NCBI GenBank assembly: GCA_009705435.1
Contig: WLTJ01000038.1
Location: forward strand, 1-9,876
Direction of reading: 5' to 3'
DNA length: 9,876 bases
Source of the DNA: Actinomycetota bacterium
GTDB lineage: Bacteria; Actinomycetota; Acidimicrobiia; Acidimicrobiales; Ilumatobacteraceae
Both the position numbers and the translations under genes were made by a program. The notes below the pieces were generated by a model. That model saw only the letters and a list, made by a program, of their open reading frames with translations. It ran no database searches and was not told where the DNA came from. Position 1 is the stretch's first letter. Every line of letters starts with the position of its first letter. This document shows, in pieces, positions 1-6,452 of the stretch.

Positions 1-922
1 GTCGATCATCGGTTCCTTGTCGGGCGAGGTCGCTGTGCACGACAGCACGACGCTCAATCTTTACCAGGGTGTCCACATTGCACTAGCGCTTCGCCCTGAC
101 CGCAAAGTTCTCGCTGTCGCAGCAGACGAATTTCCAACCGACCGTTACGTCGTTGAAGGTATCGCTCACGATCTCGGTCTGACTGTCCGCCCATTAGAAC
201 CCGGCATTGACCTCCACGATGTCGCCGTCGTCGTTCGCAGTGTGATTGATTATCGCACAGCCGAAATTTGCGATGTCAAAGCGTTCACATCTTTGGCGAC
301 AGAGGCCGGCGCATTGGTGTTGTGGGATCTCTCACATACAGCGGGAGCCATTGAGTTTGATGTTCATGCTCTCGGCGTTGAACTTGCCGTGGGTTGCACC
401 TACAAATTCCTCAATGGTGGCCCTGGTGCACCTGCATGGACCTATGTCTCAGAAAACTTGCACTCGCAAATACAGCAGCCCATCAAGGGCTGGTTTGCGC
501 AAAAAGATCAGTTCGCCATGGAAATGCCCTTCGCCCCCCACGATGATATTCGGCGCGTCCTTTTAGGAACTCCGCACATACTCAGTCTGATAGCAGCCGA
601 AGAAGGCATCGCACTCTCAGAGCGCGTCGGTATGAAACAAATCGCCGCCAAAGGTCAAGCCCTCACGGCATTTGCGATGCAGGTTGTTGATCATTTTGGG
701 CTCACCACATCAACTCCTCGAGACCCACAGCGGCGCGGTTGTCACATCGCGATCTCTCATCCGCGAGCAAAAGAACTTGTGGCAGACCTTGCCACGCATC
801 ACAAAGTTTTAGCTGATGTTCGTCCACCCGACATTGTGCGCCTAGGACTCAGCCCATTGACAACACGCTTCACTGATGTTTGGGATGGTCTTCAACGACT
901 CAGCCATCTCATCAGCGGTTAG
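1..922 (+). CDS. kynU: Kynureninase, 3' part (5' end outside window)
   Basis: PLP-dependent hydrolase that cleaves kynurenine or 3-hydroxykynurenine to (3-hydroxy)anthranilate and alanine in cytoplasmic tryptophan catabolism. The reading frame is open from the first bases of the window (codons from position 2), so the gene starts upstream; the TTG at 17 is not a convincing start. About 306 codons are present, against roughly 400-420 in the family, so around 100 N-terminal residues are missing. Visible landmarks are LWDLSHTAG with the PLP-ring Asp at 326-328, the Schiff-base Lys in CTYKFLNGGPG at 404-406, the QQPIKGWFAQ segment, RRVLLGTPHILSL, and the C-terminal VRPPDIVRLGLSPLTTRF typical of kynureninases. 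The family call is based on this ordered set of motifs. The stop at 920-922 is followed after 6 bp by the Nudix gene, so the two are probably cotranscribed. Confidence 0.93.
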   Translation, partial: SIIGSLSGEVAVHDSTTLNLYQGVHIALALRPDRKVLAVAADEFPTDRYVVEGIAHDLGLTVRPLEPGIDLHDVAVVVRSVIDYRTAEICDVKAFTSLATEAGALVLWDLSHTAGAIEFDVHALGVELAVGCTYKFLNGGPGAPAWTYVSENLHSQIQQPIKGWFAQKDQFAMEMPFAPHDDIRRVLLGTPHILSLIAAEEGIALSERVGMKQIAAKGQALTAFAMQVVDHFGLTTSTPRDPQRRGCHIAISHPRAKELVADLATHHKVLADVRPPDIVRLGLSPLTTRFTDVWDGLQRLSHLISG

Positions 923-928
923 GACATC

Positions 929-1648
929 GTGTTTTCTTTCAATGACGATCTACGCGAGCAAATCACCACCAATCTTTCGGCTCACCAACGGAGCACCCAA
1001 TCCCTTGAGGGTCTGCGTCATGCCGCTGTGGCAATTGTGATTATTGATAGTGAAGCAGACGACGATCATGACCCGTTTGAACCATCCGAGAATCCCATGC
1101 GCGGCGTGCCCGGCGATATCACTGGTTTAGACGGTCGAATGCGAGGGGTATCTGGAGGTGCTTCCTTCTTACTCTGCCGCAGAGCGGCGCGAATGAATCG
1201 CCACGCTGGTCAGTGGGCTCTGCCAGGCGGAAAATTAGATGAGGGCGAGACGCCAATCGATGCGGCCTTACGCGAATTAGATGAAGAACTTGGTCTTCAT
1301 CTCACTCATCACAATGTGCTCGGTCTCCTTGATGATTACACCACAAGGTCAGGCTTTGTGATGACTCCCGTCGTGATCTGGGCGGGTGAGAATATGTCAA
1401 TAACACCTGACCCCAACGAAGTTGCTCATGTGTATCGCATCGGATTACGCGAACTCTGTCGTAGCGACTCTCCACGATTCGTCACAATTCCTGAGAGTGA
1501 GCGTCCAGTCGTACAGATACCACTCAGCGGTGACTTGATTCATGCCCCGACCGGCGCAGTGCTTCTACAAATGCGTTGGGTCGCTCTTGAGGGTCGCATT
1601 AATGAGCGTGTGGATCATCTCGAACAGCCCGTCTTCGCTTGGCAATGA
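929..1648 (+). CDS. Nudix hydrolase, CoA-pyrophosphatase-like
   Basis: Cytoplasmic Nudix (MutT-type) pyrophosphohydrolase of 239 aa. Residues 101-123 match the Nudix box GX5EX7REUXEEXGU exactly, including the metal-binding REL-x-EE at 115-120. The preceding stretch at residues 80-100 (FLLCRRAARMNRHAGQWALP then GG) resembles the signature before the Nudix box in CoA/acyl-CoA pyrophosphatases (NudL-like), so CoA, acyl-CoA or a related nucleotide is a reasonable substrate guess, but only a guess. Residues about 41-78 form an acidic, Gly-rich insertion between the first strand and this signature, unusual for a compact Nudix fold. Translation starts at GTG 929, with an AGGA ribosome-binding site overlapping the stop codon of the kynureninase gene, which suggests coupling. 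The gene converges on the DoxX-family gene with only 5 bp between the stops and no evident terminator. Confidence 0.9.
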   Translation: MFSFNDDLREQITTNLSAHQRSTQSLEGLRHAAVAIVIIDSEADDDHDPFEPSENPMRGVPGDITGLDGRMRGVSGGASFLLCRRAARMNRHAGQWALPGGKLDEGETPIDAALRELDEELGLHLTHHNVLGLLDDYTTRSGFVMTPVVIWAGENMSITPDPNEVAHVYRIGLRELCRSDSPRFVTIPESERPVVQIPLSGDLIHAPTGAVLLQMRWVALEGRINERVDHLEQPVFAWQ

Positions 1649-1653
1649 AGCTC

Positions 1654-2061
1654 TCAGTTTTTCTGGCGTTGCCAGACTCGCCATGCCAGCCATATGAAAA
1701 GAAACTGGAATGGCAATCGGCCATAAGACACGATCTGCTTGGAGAAGGGTTCATCACGCCAGTCCCACGCCATGTACACATTGGCCGGATATACGCCAAT
1801 GAATAGCGTGATAGCAGCGACCGCTCCCCATCGCCGAGAACGCCGCCACAGCAACATCGGTCCAACAACCAGTTCGACTACTCCGCTGGCGTAAGTCCAA
1901 AAACTTTCGCTCAACGGTAATCGCGGCGGCACGATGTCATTAAAAAAATCGGGATTGGCAAAATGCATGATTCCGGCAAGTGTGACAAATCCGCCAAGGA
2001 CTAAGGCCACAACATCGCGCTGTGCAGCCGAAGTTTCACTTGCAAGTGAGGAGTGATTCAT
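1654..2061 (-). CDS. DoxX-family small membrane protein
   Basis: A 135-aa protein with four predicted membrane segments (about residues 17-33, 54-72, 79-96 and 113-131). The segment GIMHFANPDFFNDIVPP, the following FWTYASGVVELVVG with a Glu inside helix 2, and FIGVYPANVYMAWD in helix 3 are typical of actinobacterial DoxX-like proteins. The biochemical role of this subfamily is not established; some DoxX relatives are linked to quinone redox or oxidative-stress functions, but nothing here tests that. The ATG overlaps the stop of the upstream PAP2 gene in an ATGA arrangement (2058-2061), with a weak GGA-type ribosome-binding site, so translation is probably coupled. It is the last gene of the long minus-strand run, and its stop lies 5 bp from the stop of the convergent Nudix gene. 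Confidence 0.82.
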   Translation of the reverse strand: MNHSSLASETSAAQRDVVALVLGGFVTLAGIMHFANPDFFNDIVPPRLPLSESFWTYASGVVELVVGPMLLWRRSRRWGAVAAITLFIGVYPANVYMAWDWRDEPFSKQIVSYGRLPFQFLFIWLAWRVWQRQKN

Positions 2062-2864
2062 ATTCCAAGTCTAATATTTTTTGACATATGAATCTTGTCT
2101 CGGATGCGACGCTCAATACATAACGCCATCACTAGTAAGACGATGGCCACGATGCCATCCAGCCACCAGTGGTTACCCGTTGCTGAAACTGCGATCATTG
2201 TGAGCATTAGATGTCCAAGAAAAATCCATCTCCAACGACTAGTGCTCGCGGACACGATCCCAAAAGAGACAACAGCTGCCCAGCCGACATGAATTGACGG
2301 CATTGCGGCAAATTGATCCGAGACACCCGTGCCAACTGGCCCATATACCGATAGTCCAAACCTCGTCGCAAGGTCTACATAGCCAAGGTCAGGTAAAAAA
2401 CGTGGTGGTGCCACGCGAATGAAGCGGATGACAAGACAGGCCCCCGTGAGAATCGCTAAACAGTTCCGCCAATGTGAGTACATATCTCGGTGTCGAATAA
2501 ATAGCCATATCAAAAAAATGACTAGCGCAGGAATGTGCAGGATTGCGTAATAAAAATTCGTTGCCTGCGCCAGCCATTGATGATCGAGAACAAAGTGTTG
2601 CAACGAAAGTTCGGATGGAAAAAATAGATCCTGTTGAAGTTGGTTAATGTCACGTGCCCGTTCAATCGCGCCTTCGGGCCGATCAAGAGGAAGAACGCGT
2701 GCTAATCGCCAAATGGCATAGAGCACGGACAACAAAGAGACTTCGGTGCACGCGGAAATGATTGATGAGCGAACCCGAGTACGAGGCAGGCGACGCAACA
2801 CAATGACCAGAGCGCCGCTGGCCACGGCAACCACGATCGCTTGATCCCAAGTCACCCACTTCAT
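2058..2864 (-). CDS. PAP2-type (Aur1/Ipt1-like) integral membrane phosphatase or phosphotransferase
   Basis: A 268-aa polytopic membrane protein with about six hydrophobic helices. It carries the PAP2 signatures in order: a basic/proline segment RFIRVAPPRFLP at residues 147-158 in place of motif C1, AMPSIHVGWA with His192 (motif C2, PS-x-H), and GNHWWLDGI with His232 and Asp236 (motif C3, HxxxD). The spacing and the MPSIH-x-GWA and NHWWLD forms resemble the PAP2_3 group that includes inositol-phosphorylceramide synthase-like proteins. It probably hydrolyses or transfers phosphate esters of membrane lipids at the outer membrane face; the substrate is not determinable here. The ATG is preceded by an excellent AGGAGG ribosome-binding site (2871-2876 on the + strand). 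It begins 33 bp after the 3' end of tRNA-Arg(TCG) and overlaps the DoxX-family gene by 4 bp. The Aur1-like assignment is less certain than PAP2 membership. Confidence 0.85.
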   Translation of the reverse strand: MKWVTWDQAIVVAVASGALVIVLRRLPRTRVRSSIISACTEVSLLSVLYAIWRLARVLPLDRPEGAIERARDINQLQQDLFFPSELSLQHFVLDHQWLAQATNFYYAILHIPALVIFLIWLFIRHRDMYSHWRNCLAILTGACLVIRFIRVAPPRFLPDLGYVDLATRFGLSVYGPVGTGVSDQFAAMPSIHVGWAAVVSFGIVSASTSRWRWIFLGHLMLTMIAVSATGNHWWLDGIVAIVLLVMALCIERRIRDKIHMSKNIRLGI

Positions 2865-2897
2865 CAGCCGCCTCCTACATCAGGACTTCACACTTTG

Positions 2898-2970
2898 TGC
2901 GCCCGGAGGGGCTCGAACCCCCAACCTTCTGATCCGAAGTCAGATGCTCTATCCATTGAGCTACGAACGC
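2898..2970 (-). tRNA. tRNA-Arg (anticodon TCG)
   Basis: A 73-nt cloverleaf reads cleanly on the minus strand. The acceptor stem GCGTTCG/CGGGCGC includes two G-T wobbles. The D-arm is GCTC..GAGC, the anticodon stem TCTGA/TCAGA encloses loop CTTCGGA, and the T-arm is GGGGG-TTCGAGC-CCCTC. Anticodon TCG would read CGN arginine codons. The 3' end is followed by ACAA rather than CCA, so CCA must be added post-transcriptionally, unlike the other tRNA-Arg in this window. It sits 31 bp after the sulfotransferase stop and 33 bp before the PAP2 start, with no visible terminator on either side, so readthrough transcription is plausible. Its D- and anticodon-arm sequence is identical to that of tRNA-Arg(ACG) apart from the first anticodon base. 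Confidence 0.96.
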
Positions 2971-3001
2971 GTACTCCCTATCTTATTTGCTCACAGGCCC
3001 T

Positions 3002-4258
3002 TCACCACTCTTGCGGCACGCCAAAACGCTCAATGTATGGTGCAAATCTTTGACGCAGCACCGCTGGATCAATGCCGAACTCCGTGAAGTCATACATAAC
3101 TTTGCCGTGCCGATCACGTTCGTGAGTCTCTTTGTATCTCGCATGGGCAGCCTTGGCCCGGTCATCAAGTGGCTGCTCAGCCAATTCATAAATCCGTTGA
3201 ATCATTGTCAGATCGTCACTCATGAGATCTTGGAACAACACATCCAAACAACGCGAATCGGGCACAGTTTGACGATCTCGCAAAATTGCATCCAACATCT
3301 CGGCGTTCAGACCCGACCAGAAACCACCAACAGTCGATGGATCAATTTTTTTCAGATGCAATCGGGCCGTGTACGTCATCATGGTGATCAACGACAGCGT
3401 CACCGGAACAGGGTCGCGATGGGTGAGCAAGATCACAGCGTCTGGGAAAACAGTATTCAATGTTCGGAGCTGTTCAAGATGTTGCGGAGACTTCAAAATC
3501 CAGCGTTCTCCTCCGCGCAAAAATGTCAGCGCTTGAAGAGTTGTCTTGAGATATTCGTAATGCGGCACATGGTCGTGGTTTTTGTACCATTCGCGCCATG
3601 TCGGCATCGGAGCGATGGTGTCGAAATACATCGTGCACAAAGAGTTGGCTAACAACTGGATTTCTTCATGCACATGTTCGACCGTCATCTCGTGCATCCG
3701 ATTGAAATGCGGCATCGCCTGATCGGCGAAAGCGAGTCCAGCAGCACAGCGTTCAATACGTGGATCAGGAATAAGTCCCACTTCGTGCGGTAGCGGAATT
3801 GGCTGCTGAGATTCCCAATAGGGCAAAGACCGTAGCGCTGGATCCGCCGCTAACAAATTGTGTAGATGTGTGGTTCCCGTGCGAGGTTGCCCAACGATGA
3901 TGATTGGACGCTTGATCTCAATGTCCTTAATCTCAGGATGACGAGACAAAAGATCAGCCAAGAGAAGTCGGTTCTTCAAAAATCCGACAAGTTGCGTGTG
4001 CACACTGACATGCCCCATCCCCGACAAATGCGCCTCGGAGTTCAAACAGCGCACAAGCACACTCAACGGTTCAACAAACTCCGAAGGACCAAAGTCGGTG
4101 AGTGAACCACCCAATTGCTCAATCGCTGCAGCCTTCAGAGCTTCAACCTCCAGCGGCAACATGTCAGCAAATTGAGCCGCCCCAGCGAACATCTCTGCCA
4201 CTTCAGGTGAAAACTTTGGCGACGCTAGATCATCAAGGCGTAAGGCAGGAATAGTCAC
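3002..4258 (-). CDS. PAPS-dependent sulfotransferase family protein
   Basis: A 418-aa cytoplasmic protein expected to transfer sulfate from PAPS to a hydroxylated acceptor. The 5'-phosphosulfate-binding loop is IIVGQPRTGTTHLHNLL, with GQPRTGTT at residues 123-130. KSPQHL at 256-261 and HRDPVPVTLSL at 280-290 form the KSP and 3'-phosphate-binding regions typical of the bacterial Sulfotransfer_3 type, common in Acidimicrobiia and mycobacteria. The acceptor is unknown; glycolipids, sterol-like lipids or other small molecules are all possible. The start is GTG at 4256-4258, overlapping the TGA stop of the upstream DUF1214 gene in a GTGA arrangement, so it is probably translated by coupling. The N-terminal 110 residues are helical-looking and fit an acceptor-side domain. 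Length and motifs look intact. Confidence 0.92.
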   Translation of the reverse strand: MTIPALRLDDLASPKFSPEVAEMFAGAAQFADMLPLEVEALKAAAIEQLGGSLTDFGPSEFVEPLSVLVRCLNSEAHLSGMGHVSVHTQLVGFLKNRLLLADLLSRHPEIKDIEIKRPIIIVGQPRTGTTHLHNLLAADPALRSLPYWESQQPIPLPHEVGLIPDPRIERCAAGLAFADQAMPHFNRMHEMTVEHVHEEIQLLANSLCTMYFDTIAPMPTWREWYKNHDHVPHYEYLKTTLQALTFLRGGERWILKSPQHLEQLRTLNTVFPDAVILLTHRDPVPVTLSLITMMTYTARLHLKKIDPSTVGGFWSGLNAEMLDAILRDRQTVPDSRCLDVLFQDLMSDDLTMIQRIYELAEQPLDDRAKAAHARYKETHERDRHGKVMYDFTEFGIDPAVLRQRFAPYIERFGVPQEW

Positions 4259-5355
4259 AGGTCACTCCACTGGACGACGGTGGCTTGTGGTGTTTCAATT
4301 TCTCCCTCAGGTAAGAAAAAACGCCAAAAGACTGAGCCGTACATCCGTCCCTCAGAGTCCAACCAGTTAGGTACTCCAGGATCGCTATGGGCAATCACCA
4401 TGCGAAAACTTCCATCTTTTTCCAGTTGAGTGTTGGCACGATTGCGACTCACTGGTCGATTGACATAATCAAACATCTGTGAAAAGCGAGTCCATAAACA
4501 AACATTGGCGAAACGACAATCTGGCCAACGTCCAGTGATCACTAAGGCCTGATCGGGGCCGATCACAAACGGTGCCATTGAGTAAGCAGCATCAGCGGCT
4601 GCCAATGCAAGAGTTCCCGGCTTTTCCGGCTGATGAAAAAAATTGGGAGTCGTGGAAACCCACGATGGCATGATTTGCCCAGGCTTTATTCCATCAACGG
4701 TTTTTGTCCGTACATGATTGATCACACGTTGCAGGGCTGCGGCCATGCGCTCGTCATCCCACTTAGGTGGCGCTTCAACAGGTGATGTGCTCTCAATGCT
4801 CAGAGGTACGTGCAAGGTTTGCGAGACAGCGGCTGGAGACGCCCACTCAAAATAATGGCGCGTGGTGATACGTCCACCGGCTTCAGGTAATGCCAACCAG
4901 TTGCGACTTCGTTGCGGACCGCCCAACCAAATTTCATAATCGCCGTTGCTGTCAGCGTCAATCTCGGTGTCATTAAGTACGCCAGCCAGACCTGTGGGAT
5001 AGTTGCCGTCGTGTCCACCCGCTTCGACGGTGAACGATGTGTACACCGCTCCTGCGAGGTTTCCGCGTACTCGATATTGCAGACTTCCTGATACTGGTGC
5101 TTCAAAATACAGAGCATCGGGGTTATCTCCAGTGAAGCTTCGCGTCGGACTCACGATACGACGGAAAACGGGACGCTGAATATCAAACTCCTGATGTGAA
5201 TACAGGGCGCTCTGCAAAATATGCGTCAAATTTCGAAAGCCATCTGGCAGATCGCCGTCCATCGTGATGCCCCACTCAGGACCCAACCATCGTTCACCAG
5301 CGTCGCGAAGCGAATCAAGCAAATGATTCCACGCCAACCGAGTCTGATCAGCCAT
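4255..5355 (-). CDS. DUF1214 domain protein, partner of the sulfotransferase
   Basis: A 366-aa protein without signal peptide or membrane segment. The C-terminal half holds the DUF1214 signature AHSDPGVPNWLD at residues 322-333, followed by a YGSVFWRFFLPEG strand. The N-terminal half (about residues 60-180) is beta-rich, with repeated Gly/Asp turns. DUF1214 proteins have no settled biochemical role that I can name. The 4-bp GTGA overlap with the downstream sulfotransferase makes a shared pathway likely: it may bind or modify the same acceptor, which is inference from context only. The ATG at 5353-5355 is preceded by a strong GGGGGA ribosome-binding site (5360-5365 on the + strand), which supports this start. 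It is the first gene of the pair, and the region upstream (5356-5467) should hold the promoter, though I see no convincing -35/-10 set. Confidence 0.87.
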   Translation of the reverse strand: MADQTRLAWNHLLDSLRDAGERWLGPEWGITMDGDLPDGFRNLTHILQSALYSHQEFDIQRPVFRRIVSPTRSFTGDNPDALYFEAPVSGSLQYRVRGNLAGAVYTSFTVEAGGHDGNYPTGLAGVLNDTEIDADSNGDYEIWLGGPQRSRNWLALPEAGGRITTRHYFEWASPAAVSQTLHVPLSIESTSPVEAPPKWDDERMAAALQRVINHVRTKTVDGIKPGQIMPSWVSTTPNFFHQPEKPGTLALAAADAAYSMAPFVIGPDQALVITGRWPDCRFANVCLWTRFSQMFDYVNRPVSRNRANTQLEKDGSFRMVIAHSDPGVPNWLDSEGRMYGSVFWRFFLPEGEIETPQATVVQWSDL

Positions 5356-5467
5356 TACATCCCCCTAGGACTAGTCACGAATAGTTGGAAGCCGTAGCAA
5401 CAACCCACCGCAAACTAACTTAATCGGCATGCCGGGCAATCACACAGCGCATGGAATGAGTAAAGAA
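5356..5467. other. Intergenic leader upstream of the DUF1214 gene
   Basis: This 112-bp stretch separates the DUF1214 gene from the tRNA-derived repeat. It holds the GGGGGA ribosome-binding site close to the gene and a 10-bp perfect palindrome, CGGCATGCCG, at 5425-5434. The palindrome could be an operator but is short and may be chance. No clear promoter hexamers or ORF are seen. If the cassette model is right, the original neighbour of this stretch was the tRNA gene itself. Confidence 0.4.
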
Positions 5468-5500
5468 GTGGCGCACTCGGCCGGAGTCGAACCGACAACC
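5468..5500 (-). repeat. 33-bp duplicate of the tRNA-Arg(ACG) 3' end (candidate distal att site)
   Basis: This segment is identical over 33 of 33 bp to 6453-6485, offset 985 bp, in the same orientation. It contains one base beyond CCA, the CCA itself (5469-5471), the discriminator base, the 3' acceptor strand (5473-5479), the whole T-arm (5480-5496) and most of the variable loop. Identity stops abruptly at 5501, and no matching 5' half (acceptor, D-arm, arginine anticodon arm) follows, so this is not a functional tRNA. A fragment of this extent downstream of the intact tRNA is what remains when an integrative element enters a tRNA 3' end and restores the gene. A decayed tandem tRNA duplication is the main alternative. 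Confidence 0.9.
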
Positions 5501-5502
5501 CT

Positions 5503-5542
5503 TGATCGCCCCGAGGTTGGATCTCGAATTTCGGGCTGATCA
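5503..5542 (-). terminator. Imperfect hairpin overlapping the surface-protein stop codon
   Basis: A 40-bp imperfect inverted repeat: outer arms TGATC/GATCA, a 2x2 internal mismatch, then inner arms CCCGA/TCGGG around a 16-nt loop. The outer arm includes the TGA stop codon of the LPTTG gene, and the far arm ends 3 bp from the tRNA-derived repeat. Position suits a transcription terminator or RNA 3'-end stabiliser, but no U-run follows, so intrinsic termination is uncertain. It could also be a structure at the edge of the putative cassette. Confidence 0.4.
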
Positions 5543-6295
5543 GCTGAGTCGGCGGCGCAGACGGCTCACAAGGAATACTCCGCTCAGGATCAACATCAAC
5601 GACAACACAACTGTTGACGAAGAGTTGTTTCCAGTAGTGGGCAAGTCTGTCAAGTTCGGCTCGGCCGTTGGGGGCGCGGGAGGCGTTGTCGTTGTGGGCG
5701 CGGGAAGCACAGATCCAACAAGTTGCACCGCATCAATTTCGGCCCAGCCGTCTGTTGTTTGGTCAACCGTAATTCGAACGAAGGATATGGGCGATTCAAC
5801 GCTCGTCACGGACACTGAGAGAATGTCGTCAAATAGGTTTTCCTCAAGACAAGTACCGGCAGTCGCTAATGATGGATCACCTGTATAGACCGTGGTCCAA
5901 ACTACCTCATCGGCGGATACTTCAATTAAAGAAATAGCGTCCTGAGTATCGTTTTGGTAAACGTTAATTTCACTGGGAACCCGAGCGTAGTCATAACGAA
6001 GAGTTATTGACGCGATCGCATCACTCTCAAATGACGCCCATAACCCGTTTTCATCGCATCCATCTGCATCAGGTGCACCCGTTGCGTTTTGTGGCAGAAA
6101 ATTACCGTCAAACCAATCATCCCCTGTCGCACAAATCGCCCACTGCGCTAGGGGGGATTCGCCATCGTCGATCGTCGTGGAGCACTCTGCCGGGAGCGTA
6201 GGCGACGGGACGCCAGCATTCGCAGGAGTTGATGCGAATGCACCCATAACAATCGAACTAATGAAACCAGCAACTACTAATTTACCAATACGCAT
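5540..6295 (-). CDS. Secreted LPTTG cell-wall-anchored surface protein with galactose-binding-like domain
   Basis: A 251-aa exported protein, probably attached covalently to peptidoglycan by a sortase. It has an N-terminal signal peptide (MRIGK then a hydrophobic core, likely cleaved after ANA at residue 27). A beta-rich domain follows at about 53-195, with features such as ATGAPDADGC, a TLRYDYARVPSEINVYQ strand pair and FVRITVDQTTDGWAEIDAVQL, resembling discoidin/F5-8-C-like carbohydrate-binding folds. Next come a Thr/Pro linker (198-213), the sorting motif LPTTG (218-222, bases 5630-5644), a membrane helix and a basic RLRRRLS tail. Four cysteines (38, 55, 80, 149) may form disulfides. The ATG follows a GGGAGAG ribosome-binding site. 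No enzyme motif is evident, so adhesion or glycan binding is the best inference. It is the only gene between the two tRNA-derived repeats. The required sortase is not in this window. Confidence 0.87.
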   Translation of the reverse strand: MRIGKLVVAGFISSIVMGAFASTPANAGVPSPTLPAECSTTIDDGESPLAQWAICATGDDWFDGNFLPQNATGAPDADGCDENGLWASFESDAIASITLRYDYARVPSEINVYQNDTQDAISLIEVSADEVVWTTVYTGDPSLATAGTCLEENLFDDILSVSVTSVESPISFVRITVDQTTDGWAEIDAVQLVGSVLPAPTTTTPPAPPTAEPNLTDLPTTGNNSSSTVVLSLMLILSGVFLVSRLRRRLS

Positions 6296-6359
6296 TTCTC
6301 TCCCTGGGTAGTGATGACGCTCGCACTGATTCCAAATTTCTCAATGCTTTGAGGATGAC

Positions 6360-6387
6360 ACCTCATGTCAATGATAGTACCTCATGT
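6360..6387 (-). promoter_or_regulatory. Two ACATGAGGT direct repeats upstream of the surface-protein gene
   Basis: The 9-mer ACATGAGGT (minus strand) occurs at 6368-6360 and 6387-6379, spaced 19 bp, close to two helical turns, so a protein could contact both on one DNA face. The first copy lies within TGACA-cctca-TGTCA, a short inverted repeat. TTGACA and TTGACT hexamers nearby on the minus strand could be -35 elements, but no matching -10 stands out at normal spacing. This is a plausible operator 65-92 bp before the ATG; the regulator is unknown. The rest of 6296-6452 shows nothing else I can name. Confidence 0.4.
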
Positions 6388-6452
6388 GACTGACGGCGAA
6401 GTCAAGTAATGTAACGGCAGGTCGCTGATTGGCTTTACGTAGGGAAAACGAT

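Noticed and set aside
1663..1675. CTGGC-GTT-GCCAG palindrome between the convergent Nudix and DoxX-family genes, considered as a bidirectional terminator.
   Set aside because: It lies inside the DoxX coding end, the arms are only 5 bp, and the T-run precedes rather than follows it on the + strand.
2987..3652. Plus-strand open frame of 221 codons opposite the sulfotransferase gene.
   Set aside because: The opposite strand encodes a full sulfotransferase with intact motifs; this frame shows no domain and is a shadow.
5469..5545. A possible second complete tRNA: a CGAG-ATCCAAC-CTCG stem-loop (5525-5511, minus strand) resembles an anticodon arm with anticodon CCA before the T-arm copy.
   Set aside because: The variable region would be about 14 nt without a stem, no acceptor 5' strand or proper D-arm is present, and the sequence overlaps the end of the LPTTG coding region. 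The resemblance is probably chance.
5672..5705. Repeated GGGCGCGGGA 10-mer with a 24-bp offset, considered as a regulatory repeat.
   Set aside because: It lies in the coding sequence for the Thr/Pro linker and reflects the repeated Pro-Ala-Pro codons.
5502..5888. Plus-strand open frame of 128 codons opposite the LPTTG gene.
   Set aside because: It starts within the tRNA-fragment edge, mirrors the codon pattern of the minus-strand gene, and lacks a ribosome-binding site and any recognisable domain.
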